Of a stretch of 64,000 nt of DNA, positions 11,801 through 23,718 are shown piece after piece. The notes under the pieces are model-generated. The model saw nothing but the letters and a program-made list of their open reading frames with translations, had not been told where the DNA came from and ran no database searches. The translations under genes were made by a program, and so were the position numbers. The DNA lies in contig JAMKCH010088137.1 in NCBI GenBank assembly GCA_023653785.1, positions 22,629 to 86,628 on the forward strand, read 5' to 3'. Position 1 is the stretch's first letter, and every line of letters starts with the position of its first letter. Source of the DNA: Ophioderma brevispina (lineage: Eukaryota > Echinodermata > Ophiuroidea > Amphilepidida > Ophiodermatidae).

Positions 11801-14531
11801 TTGTTCTACAGCTAGAGAAATCGTTTTCGCCCAAAATCCCTTGGTCTCCCTTTATAAAGTAATCGAAATGATTCGAAAACACCACAGATATAAACTGAAA
11901 AAAAATTATTTTTGTTTTGAAGACCAACGACCGAGTCCACCCCCCCCCCCCACCCGATCCATCACTTTGTGATCAACCCTGTATCTTACCAATACCCCGG
12001 GGGATGTTTTGTTTTGGATTATTTTAAAAGGAGGGAAAAACATGTTCAATTGAACAATTACATAAAATAATTTGCACCCAAAAAAAGGTTGGTTTTAGCA
12101 TAGCAGGGGAAAAACATGAAGGGGGTGGTAACCACAACCCCCCCCCCCTTCAGTAGGAAGGGGTTACCCGTTTTGCTTCGTATGTTCAGAGTCATACTCC
12201 ATTGTATAATTATTGCAGTCAGTTTCATAAAGGAAGTCGGTAGAAAGTCATGTTTTAGGTCAATCTATGCGGAGTATGGATAACAAAATTGCCAAAACAT
12301 TCATTAAATGTGTTTAATTTAATTAATTCAACACATTAGTGATTTAAAATATATCCCAAATGCCAGTGATTCCACTCATAGGGCAACTGCGCCGTGCAAA
12401 ATACAATTTCCAATTTCTGTAGGGAAAGGTGTGGACATCTGCAGATAAGATTTGGGGCCACACTTAAAAAAAACTAGGATTGAAACAAATGTACAGTTTC
12501 TTAAGGTGTTTATCAGAAAATTATGTATATGCGTACCAATCAATCTTATGTTACATAAAATATACGCATACTCGACGCAGGTCATTGAGAATCTCACAAT
12601 GACCTCGAATTTGTGATGTCATACGCGCATATTCAATGACACTCGCTTTGTGACGTATCAAGACTACAGATCAAAAATTGAATAAAATGTTGGCCCTGGA
12701 AAACATTGGATTATCAAATTCCCGACTACCCTGGCTCAGCCAGCGGTGAATTCAAAAATGGCAAGAGCCACGAAATCACAAATACAAATCCCCCCCCCCC
12801 CCAAGCGACGCTCCGTAAACTCACATACATAGCAACTGACAAAAAACATAACGGTACACATTAAAACGTCAATTATTGTTTATGTTAATCGTGTAATGGT
12901 TTTGTTATGATTAAGATGATTGTAAATAAATATTTTGTGACATGAAGAATGACTATGAAATATATCGTTGGATTACTGAGTGGACAAGACGAGAGAAATT
13001 CACAGCTGAAATAATACCTGAGCTTGGAATCTAATCATTTACATGCGCTGAGTTGGTACAAAATACGCCATGGATGTGCCCAATTTTCCGCTTTTATGGG
13101 ATAATCTAACTGATGAGGACCATTTATCAGACCCTGTCTGAAATAGAGGCAGAAAGTAGTGGGGGCTTTTGACAAGGTAAATGCACCACAACAGCCAACA
13201 TGACTGCACCGGCCCCACCGGCAAATCCAACGGAGATAGCACCCGGCTTACCTGCAGCTGCACACCTGGGTCTGTAACTTTGCCCGCTTACCGGCACAAC
13301 CCACGGGGGAAGAAAGAAGAAACGACGCTTTGCAAGGTATCAGCGAGGGAATGAATCTCAGCAAACTCGAGAATGACCGCCATGAGAGAAAAAAATGGAA
13401 TACAACTGGCTTGGGAGTGCGCCTTTATGAAAGGTGAATTTGGACATGCTGTTTTTAAATGACTTTATATGTAACAATGAGCGTCCCTATATTCATGCAT
13501 CCAACGCAAAACACAAGCCGTATTTCCCACACACAAACAGTCCCGTTCACGCAGCTTATAATTTATGATAAAGTGACCTGGGGAATCCCCTGGCAAGCAT
13601 GACCCTCTACTAAACAAAAGTACATGTACAGGTCATGTTTACTGAACACAAGAAAAGCAATACTAATCGCCAGCCGAAAATGGAATTGAAACCTATTTTC
13701 ATTCCTTTTTTCCAAGTGTATTATATTTGTTGTTCTTTTCAAAAACAACTAAGACCCACCACGCGAGTACTATAGTAAAACTGCACTCTATGAAATTGAC
13801 ATGTGCGCCATATGGTCAAGCCATCGTCCATGCATGCCAACGTATACTCCAGTTAATTTTAATTTTTTATTCGTGAAGTTTTTTTTCGTTGACATTTTAT
13901 CTTCAATCTCGATCAGCTGTCTCTGAACCATCAACACTAAACACGGGGACAAATTTAAAAAAAATGCGAATGCTAGAAACATTTAAAAGAAATATAAAAA
14001 CGGCACGTTTCACACTTTTTTGCTGGGTTAAACAATTACATCATTGTTCTACTCCCACTCTCAGGGGAGTGTTACTTTTCCCCACTTTCATGAATGCCTG
14101 TAATAAATGTATTTTAGGCCCTAAATATTCAATTAACATGTTTATAGTCGCTATATCTAAACAAAAGCATTCATTATGTAGATTTATTTTTACTTAAGTA
14201 CTATTGTATGGCTTATAAATATTTTGAGTATTTTTCCTAGGCCCCAAGGCTTTATAAAAAATATTTGCGGTATCGTGTTTAGATAATTATAGTCATATTA
14301 AACAAAATCATTATTTATATACTTACCGTACTTGCTTGCTTACTTACTTTATACTAGACTAAACAATGTAAAATATTTTGTTGGTTTCTCATTTACTTAA
14401 TTATACTTCTTTTTAATAGGGCACATTTTAAACAAAAATTATTGTTACACTTAACTTACTCCGTTACTTACTATCTCACCGTTTATTTGTCTTACCTGTT
14501 ACAAGTTTACGTACTAGGCATTAAAAAAAAA
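8801..14531. other. AT-rich intergenic or intronic DNA, nothing recognised
   Basis: No protein similarity was recognised in either strand. Poly-C runs occur near 11940, 12140 and 12790, poly-A near 11479. Around 13150-13250 the minus strand can be read as a glycine/alanine/valine-rich hydrophobic segment (IS-VGFAGGAGAVMLAVVV) downstream of a donor-like CAG/GTAAGC. It resembles a membrane helix but lacks a confirmed partner exon, so it is not called a gene. Confidence 0.35.
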
Positions 14532-14895
14532 TTGTTTGGCGTAAAAGAGAAAAAAATATAAAAAGTTTTTTTACAGATTTATTTTTTTTTTAATTTTTTT
14601 TTTTTTAGATTCTTCTCAATGTTTACTCTTAAACTTAATACAATTATGCCACTATTTAAAGCTTTTCAATGATTATAGCAAAGATCTGTTATTTTACTGG
14701 TTTTAGTTGTTTGTTGTTCTTGTTTTGGTATTTCAATTTTTTCGTCTTTGTAGTTGGGAAATTCTTCCTTTTTTTTTTGAATGTGGATGAAAATAATGGG
14801 TCGGTCGGCAGAAATTTTGTTTATTTTGTGCTAATGCCATCAAAAACGTTGGAGTCGTCAGGTTTTTTTTAGGGTCGGTCAGGGGTTACGCCCAA
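14532..14895. mobile_element. Short inverted-repeat element (TTGTTTGGCGTAA family), copy 1
   Basis: Starts with TTGTTTGGCGTAA and ends with the decayed complement GGTTACGCCC. Internal landmarks are TTTCTCAATGTTTACTCTTAA-like, AGCAAAGATCT, GGATGAAAATAATGGGTCGG and AGGGTCGGTC. The same order occurs at 16369-16749 and, more decayed, at 32493-32820. It has no coding capacity and is probably a non-autonomous DNA transposon. Confidence 0.65.
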
Positions 14896-15039
14896 AATTT
14901 TTTATTGCATTACTTACAGTAACTTAGCTGTTTACTTTACAAATTTCCTACTTACTTTATACAGATTTACTTACTTACTAGGCCTAAACACTAAAAAATA
15001 TTTTGTCGATGGGTCGTTGTTCTTTCAGGATGGTTGCAA

Positions 15040-15925
15040 ATCCAACCCAATAGAGGATGACAACTTGAGGGTTTCTACGCAAGGACCTGCTGTCAACTGC
15101 TTAGGTACTTCTATGGCAGCGTACGGAAGGCGAATGGTGAACCCTATCTCCAAGGTCTAGCTATGTAACATCAGGGCAGCGATGACAACGCCCACATGAT
15201 CACCTCCCTACAAAAGGACAATTAACATTATGAGAAAATGATAACATTTTCAAACAGCTAACTATGTCGTGAGGTACTCTGAAGCAGATGAAGAGAGCTG
15301 GAAGCGATACAGCAAAGCACTACACGCTCCATCTCCAACAGAAGGATCTGTCTAAGCTGTTTGAGAGGGAGTGCTATCCATGGATGGGAACCCCTACAAG
15401 TCTGCAGCGTATGATTTCTTCAGATTACAATACAGTTTTGCAGGAGAGGGAAGAGAAGGTTGAGGGAGTGAGGAAAGATCCTTGTGATCAGAGCAGATGC
15501 GGCAGGAAAGGAGTACATCACCATGACATTCAACGAAACATGAAAAAAAAAACCCTGGCACACTGAAATGAAGACTTCCAGAGAGACAAGAGACTCTATG
15601 CTACAAATGATGATCAATGCCAGTTAAAGGGATTCAGATTGTACTTAGGCAAACTCCAAATTCCTGCCTGTGAGGGTTCTACCAGAGTCCCAAGAGGCCA
15701 GCACTTAGTTACCCTGGATATCAAGTATGTACCGACATGTCCCAGGGGCCACAATACCCTTGGTAACATGATGAGGAGCATCTCCAAAGGCTGCAAACCC
15801 CTCAGTACCGTCTACACCAACCATTCCATCCGGGCGACAGTCAGCAATCCGCGTCTCATGATTTGGTGCTCTGATAGGCATGCTGCGTCTATAAGGTCAC
15901 GAAATACCCAGCAGCCTTAGAAGCT
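15040..15925 (+). pseudogene. Decayed Crypton-type tyrosine recombinase (DUF3504-like), copy 1
   Basis: Pieces of one protein occur in correct order but in several frames. About 15100-15165 encodes LRYFYGSVRKANGEPY; about 15200-15240 encodes SPPYKRTINIM; 15283-15330 encodes MKRAGSDTAKHYT; about 15625-15670 encodes FRLYLGKL; 15747-15840 encodes GHNTLGNMMRSIS and then YTNHSIRAT. This order matches the region shared by animal Crypton-derived proteins such as KIAA1958, QRICH1 and the ZMYM group. HSIR fits the H-x-x-R catalytic motif of tyrosine recombinases. Stops and frameshifts interrupt it, and no catalytic Tyr segment was recognised. It lies between two copies of the TTGTTTGGCGTAA element. 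Confidence 0.7.
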
Positions 15926-16368
15926 ATTGGGCAGCGATGCCTCTGAAGATCAGAAACGCGGGATGTCAAACGCGTTGTTTCGCAGAAATGAAGCAATATT
16001 AAGCCACATTACAGTTTCTACATGCCCTCCAGATTCTTCAGTTCCAAGCAAGGCAGGGAAGTAAACCGGCCAACCCCCCACTCTCAATCTCACTTACCAC
16101 CATCACAGCTACAATCAATGACATTTGTCTTCTACTGCCAGTACTGGAAGTGCACCTTGCGTGACATCTACAGTGACCACCACCACCAACAGTGACCACA
16201 CGCACACCAAGAAATGTTCCTTCTGCTGCCAGTGCTGGTTTTGCACTTTGCAACATCCTATGTTCTCAAGCTGCAATTTGATTGGGGCAACTGGAAACTT
16301 TTATTTTGGCAATGGGACATTATTCAGTGCTCTTATTATTATTAGATTTAAGGCATAAAAAAAAATAG

Positions 16369-16749
16369 TTGTTTGGCGTAACGGATAATATAATTATAAA
16401 AAATATCAGGGTCGGGGTCGGTCAGATTTTTAAAAATTTTTTTTTAGATCTTTCTCAATGTTTTACTCTTAAAATTCATACAAGATGCTATATTTTAAAG
16501 CTTTTGTACAATGGACATAGCAAAGATCTTTTATTTTACTTGTTGTAGTTGCTCTGTTGTCTTGTGTTGTTATTTTGTCCGTCCTCCTGGTGGTTTAAAA
16601 AATATTTTTTACAATTGTGGATGAAAATAATGGGTCGGTCGTCAAGCAGAAATATCAGAATATTTTTTTTATTTTATTGCTAATTGCCACAATTAAAAAC
16701 TTTGGGTCGGAGGTTTTTTTAGGGTCGGTCTCGGGTTTACGCCAAACAA
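16369..16749. mobile_element. Short inverted-repeat element (TTGTTTGGCGTAA family), copy 2
   Basis: Best-preserved copy: TTGTTTGGCGTAA at the left and TTACGCCAAACAA at the right form a 13 bp terminal inverted repeat. It has the same orientation and internal order as 14532-14895. The two copies bracket the recombinase fossil, which may be coincidence or may reflect insertion of the recombinase gene into an older element pair. Confidence 0.7.
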
Positions 16750-17913
16750 AACAATTTTTTTGGCCCTTAGACTAGGGGGGTCGGTAGGGTAAACTGAAAA
16801 AAAGTTGGGTTAATAATTGAACTGCAAATGGGTTTTACCCAATTTATTTATTTTCTGTTGCTAGAGAAAAAAATTGCAGTCAAAGGTGTTGAATATGAAT
16901 TTCATGTCTTTATGGAACTAGTTTGGTCTAGCTTATTTCATGAAAATTTATTGACTTGGTGTGGTATTGAGAACGTTTACAATTTGGTTTTTCATCCCAC
17001 CAAAAGTATTTAATGTTTTTTTTTTTTAAAAATTGACAAATTTGAATATTGTTTGTAAAAACATACTGTTTTTTATACTATAGTGCATTGATGATGCCAG
17101 GGGGGTGATGATTTGTCAAATCTGGTTGCTGCTACAATCCACTGGTATCCAGACAATGTAAACAGAATAACTAGTACAACTACGAAATTCTGGCGCACAT
17201 ATTAACCATTTGGTTGGAGACCGATAACAACACGCCTAAATGAATTTTGAAAGTAAGTAAAGTGTAAACATGTGCCGAGTAAATGATATCCCCGCGCACG
17301 CCATGTAAATTGTAATGTCGGCGATTGTAGGCATGGTCGGACCAGATGGTTAAGACGTGTTAGCGGGAAGTCAAGACTGCTAGCCTTCACTTGTTTTGAT
17401 ACTCTGGGCGATACTGGTCATCTTTGAACTTCAAACTGTAATACATGTTGTTTCCAAACGAGGTTGTAGATCATGGCATATGATAATATAAACTCCCATC
17501 AAAGTGTATAAAATGGACGTTGACATGGTTAATTAAACGTACCGTTTCATGGTGAATTTCCATCTTTTTAAAACTCCCGGGGGAAAACGACAAATCAATG
17601 AAAAATTACGTTAGCCCTGGTGGTGGGCCCCCCAAAACATGGAATAAAAGTTTAAAGTTTAGATTTGATAATCCTCTGGTGGCGAATGTATCATAAGCAT
17701 ATTCTATTGGTCAAAAAACTTGTTGTCAATCTGTATGACGTTAAAGGGGAAACCCTCAAATTTTGAAAATTACTCACGAGATTCTTTTCACATTTTAAAA
17801 TAGGGGTTGGGGAAATTGCATTTGCATTAAGAACGATGCATTGTAGGGGATTTTAGACGGGGACAACCAAGAACCAATATTTTTTTAAAACAAAGTGACA
17901 GTTATGAATGAGG
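16750..17913. other. AT-rich, nothing recognised
   Basis: No gene, RNA gene or inverted-repeat element was recognised in this stretch on either strand. Confidence 0.45.
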
Positions 17914-18090
17914 TTTAAAAACCACTATTGCGCCTAATGTTTTTAGGTTATTGATTGGATCGTCGGATGTTTTGGTTCTCGGAATTTTCACCTCGGGGGG
18001 CTGACCGCCCCCTCGGGAAAATTCTGAGAACCAAAACAATACCTACGATCCAAATCAATAACATAAAAACATTAGGCGCGCGGTTTTTAA
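17914..18090. mobile_element. Palindromic (fold-back) element, ~175 bp
   Basis: Left arm from GCGCCTAATGTTTTTA through TGTTTTGGTTCTCGGAATTT; right arm reads the complement, ending AAAACATTAGGCGC. Arms are ~75 bp with a few mismatches, and the loop is CCTCGGGGGGCTGACCGCC. There is no coding capacity. It is typical of a short non-autonomous DNA transposon that is almost all terminal inverted repeat. Confidence 0.75.
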
Positions 18091-19423
18091 CTCTAATCGT
18101 GGGACGAAACTGTGATCATCAAAAGACTCAAGCCAGTGTATCCATAGCTAACTCATTTTGACCCTTACTATTGAATTGTTTCACATTATGCTCTTTTCCT
18201 TGTAAAATCAGGTCATCCGCTATCACCCAAGGCCTTTATTCTAAGAAAAAGAACTAAATGATTAACAAGAACAAAGACGCAATTATAAATTTATATTAAG
18301 AAAGTACGTGAATGTGAAGGACCTTAGAGCACTATTCACTTTACCGTTGTCGTTGTGGTAAAAATCGCATAAGATGAGAACTACCTCCGTAAAAAAACAC
18401 TAATTTTCACGGGATAGGTTAAGCCGCGCACTGGAACTATATATCAATATATCACTCTTTCTATCATTATACTTACGAAATGTATTGACCACCAACCGGC
18501 CGCATCTGTCACACTTTGGTATAATGAAACGTCTTTTGGACGACTGACCTTGTTTTCAATCAAATGTCCCTGGTCGTTCTAAGATGTTATCCGGCAAAAT
18601 ATCAGAACCTGGATTTCCATCACTGATTCCCATCTACACAATGTTGGGGGTAGATTGGGGTCTACTCCCGTGGCGTGCAACAACCATTCTCCGGGGGTTT
18701 TTATAGCCGTTGAATGCGCTGGCTTTATGGGAAGATACTCTCGGGCAAGAGCCATACTTTCCAATGGTAGAGAACCTTTTGGCAATGTCTATAACATCAG
18801 GACCATTATGAATGTTGTTCTTCTTCCCCTAAGTGCAACCTATTCACCGTCCATAGCAAATCCCAGCGAGACCGAGTAAACTTCTTTATGGTAACCTTCT
18901 TGTTTTGACTAATTCTCAAGAAATTCAATGTCATCTTACCAGCAGACAACGGACAATTCCCATAATGTGGGGGTCTTATATGAATTTTATATTTGTATTT
19001 GAAAGTTTGCTGTATAGATCGCACCGGCCATCCGTTTTAATATTGTTTCCAAGCAAACTTTTTACTGAGTAACAGAACATGCTCCAATTCTGCGCATGGC
19101 AAGCCAGGTTCATCATACGTCATATACCGTAAAAAGTGTTCTGTTTTGATTGATCAAGATTTTCGTATTTGAACGAATATTCTTTTTTTTTGGTCGAATT
19201 TGGCCAAATGTGTATCGTATATGTACATTTAAATTAACAAACCATTTCCCCTGTCATTGTTAAATTCTTGTTGCAATTAATAACACGCGTAAAAGATTAC
19301 TTACTTACTGCGAAATGAAACACTATACCAATTACGGTAGACTAAGACCTTGTTTTTGTCCCAACTACGGTTACTTCTCCTTTTTTGTAATTTCACAGCC
19401 CGGAACTAAATCATAAAAACATT
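18091..19423. other. Nothing recognised
   Basis: Open frames overlap on both strands near 18579-18879, but neither shows recognisable similarity or splice context. No RNA gene or inverted repeat was seen. Confidence 0.4.
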
Positions 19424-19547
19424 ATTAGCGATGTTGTCCGCTCACCTTCGGTACGGTACTCATACAATAGGCTTCTTTTCATTAGCTGCTTCGCCTCAAA
19501 GAGCCTATTGTACGAGTACCGTACGACGGAGCCGCAACATCGCTAAT
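19424..19547. mobile_element. Palindromic (fold-back) element, ~124 bp
   Basis: Left arm starts ATTAGCGATGTTG and runs through GGTACGGTACTCATACAATA; right arm is the complement, ending CAACATCGCTAAT. Arms are ~48 bp around a ~25 base loop. No coding capacity. Confidence 0.75.
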
Positions 19548-19879
19548 AGAGGTGAATGGGGGTTTTAAATGATTTTTTTAGAGGGCTGATTGATTTTGAT
19601 ATGGCCTTAACCCTCGTTAGGGTTAAGAAAAAGATAAGAAGGAAGCACAATGACCCACTTTGTTTTGACCAATCCATCTGCCGCCCTATAATTGTAATTG
19701 TTATTCATATCCTCAAAGGTGGCCCTTCCGAGGATAATCCTAATCCGATTTCTCGCTCGAGATAGTTTCTTCATTGCGTAAAGATTCCGGGTCATCGGGA
19801 ATCAGCGAATCAGCACGCGATGAATGCTGCGAAGAAAACTCTCAAACATATAGCGGCTTGCATGAAAACCGGTCAACAC

Positions 19880-20600
19880 GCCGGGGGGGTCTTGGATTTT
19901 GGTCGGTAACCCATGATCGTTCCAGAAAAAGAGGGACTAGCTACAAATGCGGAACTACGGCTAGGGGTATCAAATTCACAATAATAAAGTTCTAGTCCCA
20001 CTAGGGGTACAAATTCAGGTGTGATTGTGACTGGTTCAATGATACAAATAAGAAAAATTAACCTAAACATATCAGCAAAATAACCCTAAGTGTGTTTTTT
20101 TGTATATTGGCTATTTTAAATGTGTATTTTTTAATGTATTGAGAACAGGTCCCGCAAGGCTTATAATCTCACTGCAAATTATCTTAAATGTTCAATCAAC
20201 CTTTGATTGTTCATCATAGGATACAGCAAAAACAATAATGATAAATAATTATGTAAATAATGCAGTACAGTGAAAAAATAATTTTTAAAATACTAATCGA
20301 AAATATTTTGCATACAGGTAAAGATGTTTTTAATACATTATAAAATTTTAAAAGAGAGTATATAACTGGGATAATACTAGTGGAAAATATATTTAAAATA
20401 GCACAGTAAGGATGTCATATTGCTGCTATACCGTTAGGTGTATATTTTCGCTGAAAAGTACTATAATTACACCAAAACTGGTCCCATTAGGGGCCGGGTA
20501 TATTTTAACTGAAAAGTGGTTAGGGGTCACTTTCAGAACCCATGGAATGAGCACGGGTGCCCAACGAAAATCCAAGATGCCCACCCCCCCCTGCCCCACC
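19880..20600. repeat. Probable long fold-back element with ~150 bp diverged arms
   Basis: The left arm (about 19885-20035) contains GTCTTGGATTTTGGTCGG, TAGGGGTATCAAATTCAC and CACTAGGGGTACAAATTC. The right arm (about 20440-20590) contains, on the opposite strand, ATCTTGGATTTTCGTTGG, TTAGGGGCC and related words. Arms are diverged but in mirrored order around an AT-rich centre. Open frames overlapping the right arm on both strands are not supported as genes. Confidence 0.4.
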
Positions 20601-20981
20601 GCCCTGGTCAAACGTTTCAATATATTCAAACTTTCATCCTTTATGTCACATGGGACAGTCGTGGGTACTAAAGCTGAACGCATAACGATGTATAAACAGT
20701 ACGTATTTAACGAAAACAAAGCACCAATACACACCGCAGTACGCCGGAACAATGTTTAATAATTGCAATATACTTTTACACTTTTACGTGTTTCGTTTCA
20801 AAAAAATTCTCTCGTATATGCTCTGCCGACATCGATGCGCATGAGGGATTACGATCAAAGGGTCGTTGTTTAATCCCTTCCTTTTTGTGCGGTTGAATGG
20901 ATTAAACAGTTTAAAATCGGATGGTATAGGTCGTGTGCTTCCCCTATGATCTCTTTCGTTGTTCTACCAAGCCTTTTAATT

Positions 20982-21129
20982 GTAGACGTTTCATATAGAA
21001 GTCCCATTGCTGGAAATGAGGTATTGCCATTCACTCCGTCAAGCAGCTACTGCACAACGTCATACAGCGCATGACGGAATATTGTAATACCTCATTTGCA
21101 TCAATGGGACGTCTATATGAAACGTCTAC
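20982..21129. mobile_element. Palindromic (fold-back) element, 148 bp
   Basis: Left arm GTAGACGTTTCATATAGA then GTCCCATTG and AATGAGGTATT; right arm is the complement, ending TCTATATGAAACGTCTAC. Arms are ~50 bp, and a second, inner inverted repeat (CGTCAT-type words) sits in the loop. It abuts the left part of the TTAA-type element at 21130-21677 and may have inserted into that element's left end. Confidence 0.75.
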
Positions 21130-21677
21130 CCTTTTTTTTGTAACAGCGGTTTACTAAAGGGGGTGTTAGTAACCCCCTCAGAATTCGTTTACAGCAAAAA
21201 AGCCACCCGAGGCTTATGATTTTGATACCAAACACATCGATAGCTCTGGTCCTCTTCTTTCCATTGATCACCAAAATCCCTATATGGCGTCCCAATGACG
21301 TCGATCTAGTCCGCGAGTCGGTAAAATTGGCAATTTCCACAAAAGCATAAGCGCAAATCCACTTTGCGCTAAAACGTATGAAATCGGATTTTCATGCGGT
21401 TTCAGCTCTAAATGATGGCAATTGTGGCTAGTTTTTACATAAACGTAGAGTTTTAGAGCCATATTTGCAATATATTTTTAAAAATGCACCATAAAAATCC
21501 TTGGTAAACGCCCCCCCCCCCCTTCCCTTCGACTTTGACGGCCTACCCGAACCCCGGTAAGGTGGAGAGAACGATTACCTATAAGCTTTTTACGAAAGTT
21601 TTTTGGCATTTTGCGGGCACCGGAGCGAAAGTTCACTGGGGGTGGCAACCCCCCCCCCCCCCCCTGTAAGACGAGGG
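21130..21677 (+). mobile_element. TTAA-type short element (CCCTCGTCTTAC family), copy B
   Basis: The right end is GTAAGACGAGGG followed by TTAA (21678-21681). Internally it runs TTTGTAACAGCGG, a G run/AACCCC block, GAGGCTTATGATTTTGAT, CCTCTTCTTTCCATTGAT, CCAATGACGTC, TCATGCGGTTTCAGCTCTAA and a poly-C run, the same order as copy A at 30759-31364. The left terminus is disrupted, apparently by the 148 bp palindrome. No coding capacity. The CCC terminus with TTAA target resembles piggyBac-type non-autonomous elements. Confidence 0.65.
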
Positions 21678-22390
21678 TTAAAATAAAAGCTCTAGCTTAA
21701 ACATACCATTTTTGCGATCAATTTTGCCTAGATATCTTATATTTTGGCTTTTGTAAACGGGTTCGGTCTCTGTGTGCACTTTAATTTTAAAGGAAAATAC
21801 GCCTAGTTAATTTTTATATTTAAAAATATTATTGGACCACTATGCACCACCTACTCGACCTTTTTCAATTATGATATTTCAGTATAAATAAGGGGAGCGG
21901 CCAAGAATCTCATGTTAGACGGTCGCCATTCGTTTACTATGTAAGGCGAATCTGAATTTTGTTTAATAGTTGTCAAGAAAATTTTCTCGTTCCAAATGCC
22001 GTGGACCCGAGTAATCAACTTCCTTCAGCCGTAGGTTATGTCACTTACGCTACCTGATACGTTTTGTGTATGAATAAGCGGACGAGGACTAAGAACATCC
22101 TGACCAGGATGGACATGCCAATCCGACAGCCTGAATTCAAATTCGGCATCAACCTCCGGCACGAACCGATTGTGTTATAACGGTAGGAGGGTACTCTTTA
22201 TACGCGTATCCCACCAAAGTCATCTTAACTGTTTCCCACCAAGGTTGATCCTTTAGAATGGGCCGAACACGTTTTAATTATTTGCACTGATTAACACTAA
22301 TACAAACGAACGAGCAAGAGGACGTTGTTTTCGCACCTATCATGGTCAAAGTTCCATACTAATTCATATTACAACTGTGCACTACCACTG

Positions 22391-22763
22391 TGTCGCTGGC
22401 GGGAAAATCCTCATATTTGCATTTGACTTTAAGAGCAAAACCTCAACATGTAGTAGAAACTGTAACATGACAAAACCTCAGATGTAACATTTTCAGGAGC
22501 CACCAAAAACTTACTGTTTACTGTTATTCCTTGCACTAGATAGGTTTTCCTTTCTAAATATATTTGAGAATTATTTACCCCAGATTCTGAAATAAACGCT
22601 ATAATTCTTTAACTATCCTATTTGACTTGAAATTCAACTAGAACCCGATTGCCCAAAATGCACAATGATGTTTTCATGGGCACTGGCCCCCTTTTTACTG
22701 TGTGATTTTTGCATTTGACCTCTGGAGTTACATCTGAGGTTTTTCGTTCCCGCCCAGCGACGA
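22391..22763. mobile_element. TCGTCGCTGGGC-family short inverted-repeat element, ~373 bp
   Basis: Left end GTCGCTGGCGGGAAAATCC, right end the complement of CGTCGCTGGGCGGGAACG. Both ends are followed inward by CCTCA-type words (CCTCATATTTGC; CCTCAGATGTAAC), so the inverted repeat extends over tens of bases. It is related to the complete copy at 46456-46757 and the fragment at 6626. Confidence 0.65.
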
Positions 22764-23584
22764 CTGTTTACCATAATTTAATTTCCAAAATCATCATGAT
22801 ATTTCTAATATTTATTGACCTCGGTTTTAAGATGTGATTTGTAATGTCACAGGAACAGACCCCCGCATAGTAAAATGTCCCGTAGCCTTTCACAAATTAC
22901 CGTTTGTAACAGGAAAATACATTCCCAACTTGAGCGTCTGTGTCCTACCTGATCCATGATCGACACACACCAAAGCGCCTAAATCGTTTTTTGGTGCGTG
23001 CTTCATTGCCGTTATCTATTGGATTATTTTGCTATGTTGCTATACATTTATTGAAGAGACTTGGCCGGCCATCGCTGATTACATCAATTCAAATTACGCC
23101 TTGACATATGTTATTTTCTATTCGCCGTTGCCAAACGCAACTAACTTATTTTCTATCGCGCATCATGCCGCCACACCTGAAAAGGAAAACATATTCAAAA
23201 AACACATGACCAAACATCTGGGGAACACCGCTCGTCTGTGTGACGGGCTGCGGACATCGTGCAAAACGTAACGAAATTGTTAGCGATTACATTTAAAGTT
23301 ACCACATACCTTTTCCCCTCTGACAAAACTTACAACTCTTCTTACCCATCCGTACAACATAGCTTTTAAGACTTTCCCTCTTTACATCTTTAAGCAAGAC
23401 TGGGTCTACCCCTCCTGTTGAAGGATACCTTGTGATTAGTTGACGCTAAACAATTGATCTAATGCCAACCGTTTATCACAGAGAAGATGTCTCTGGTTAT
23501 CCATAAACCTAAGTTCCAGCCAACACTTGCACTTATCTGAAAACAGAAGGGAACAGATTCTGTAACAAACAAAAATAATAATTA
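22764..23584. other. Unrecognised; left member of a ~100 bp direct repeat near 23155-23270
   Basis: The stretch around 23155-23270 (CACCTGAAAAGGAAAACATAT, CATCTGGGGAACACCGCTCG, GACGGGCT) recurs in the same orientation at about 23765-23860. The open frame at 23029-23271 overlaps this repeat and has no recognisable similarity. Nothing else was recognised. Confidence 0.45.
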
Positions 23585-23718
23585 TTTTAAAGCTTCCCAC
23601 AGCGCGAGAAGACAGCAGTCATTATCCACCCTACTTACAAAATCTCATACCACGCCGGCTTTGCATTTATATGCAAATGCATGTGCATTTCAGCTTGCGA
23701 ATAGAAAATGTCATTCTT
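23585..23718 (+). repeat. Direct repeat bounding the satellite block, left copy
   Basis: TTTTAAAGCTTCCCACAGCG, then AGACAGCAGTCA, CCTACTTACAAAA, ATACCACGCCGG and TGCATGTGCAT, recur in the same order and orientation at 29192-29318. The pair is 5.6 kb apart and encloses the satellite array. It could be paired termini of a large element or a simple dispersed repeat. Confidence 0.6.

Noticed and set aside
13039..13263. Possible membrane-protein exon on the minus strand
   Set aside because: A hydrophobic Gly/Ala/Val stretch and a donor-like CAG/GTAAGC are visible, but in conflicting arrangements and without any partner exon.
14532..16749. Paired same-orientation repeats considered as LTRs of a retrovirus-like element
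   Set aside because: Each copy has its own terminal inverted repeat, a third solo copy exists at 32493, and the enclosed protein is a tyrosine recombinase fragment with no gag or RT.
18579..18879. Overlapping open frames on both strands
   Set aside because: Neither shows a recognisable family, start context or splice signals; they are likely chance.
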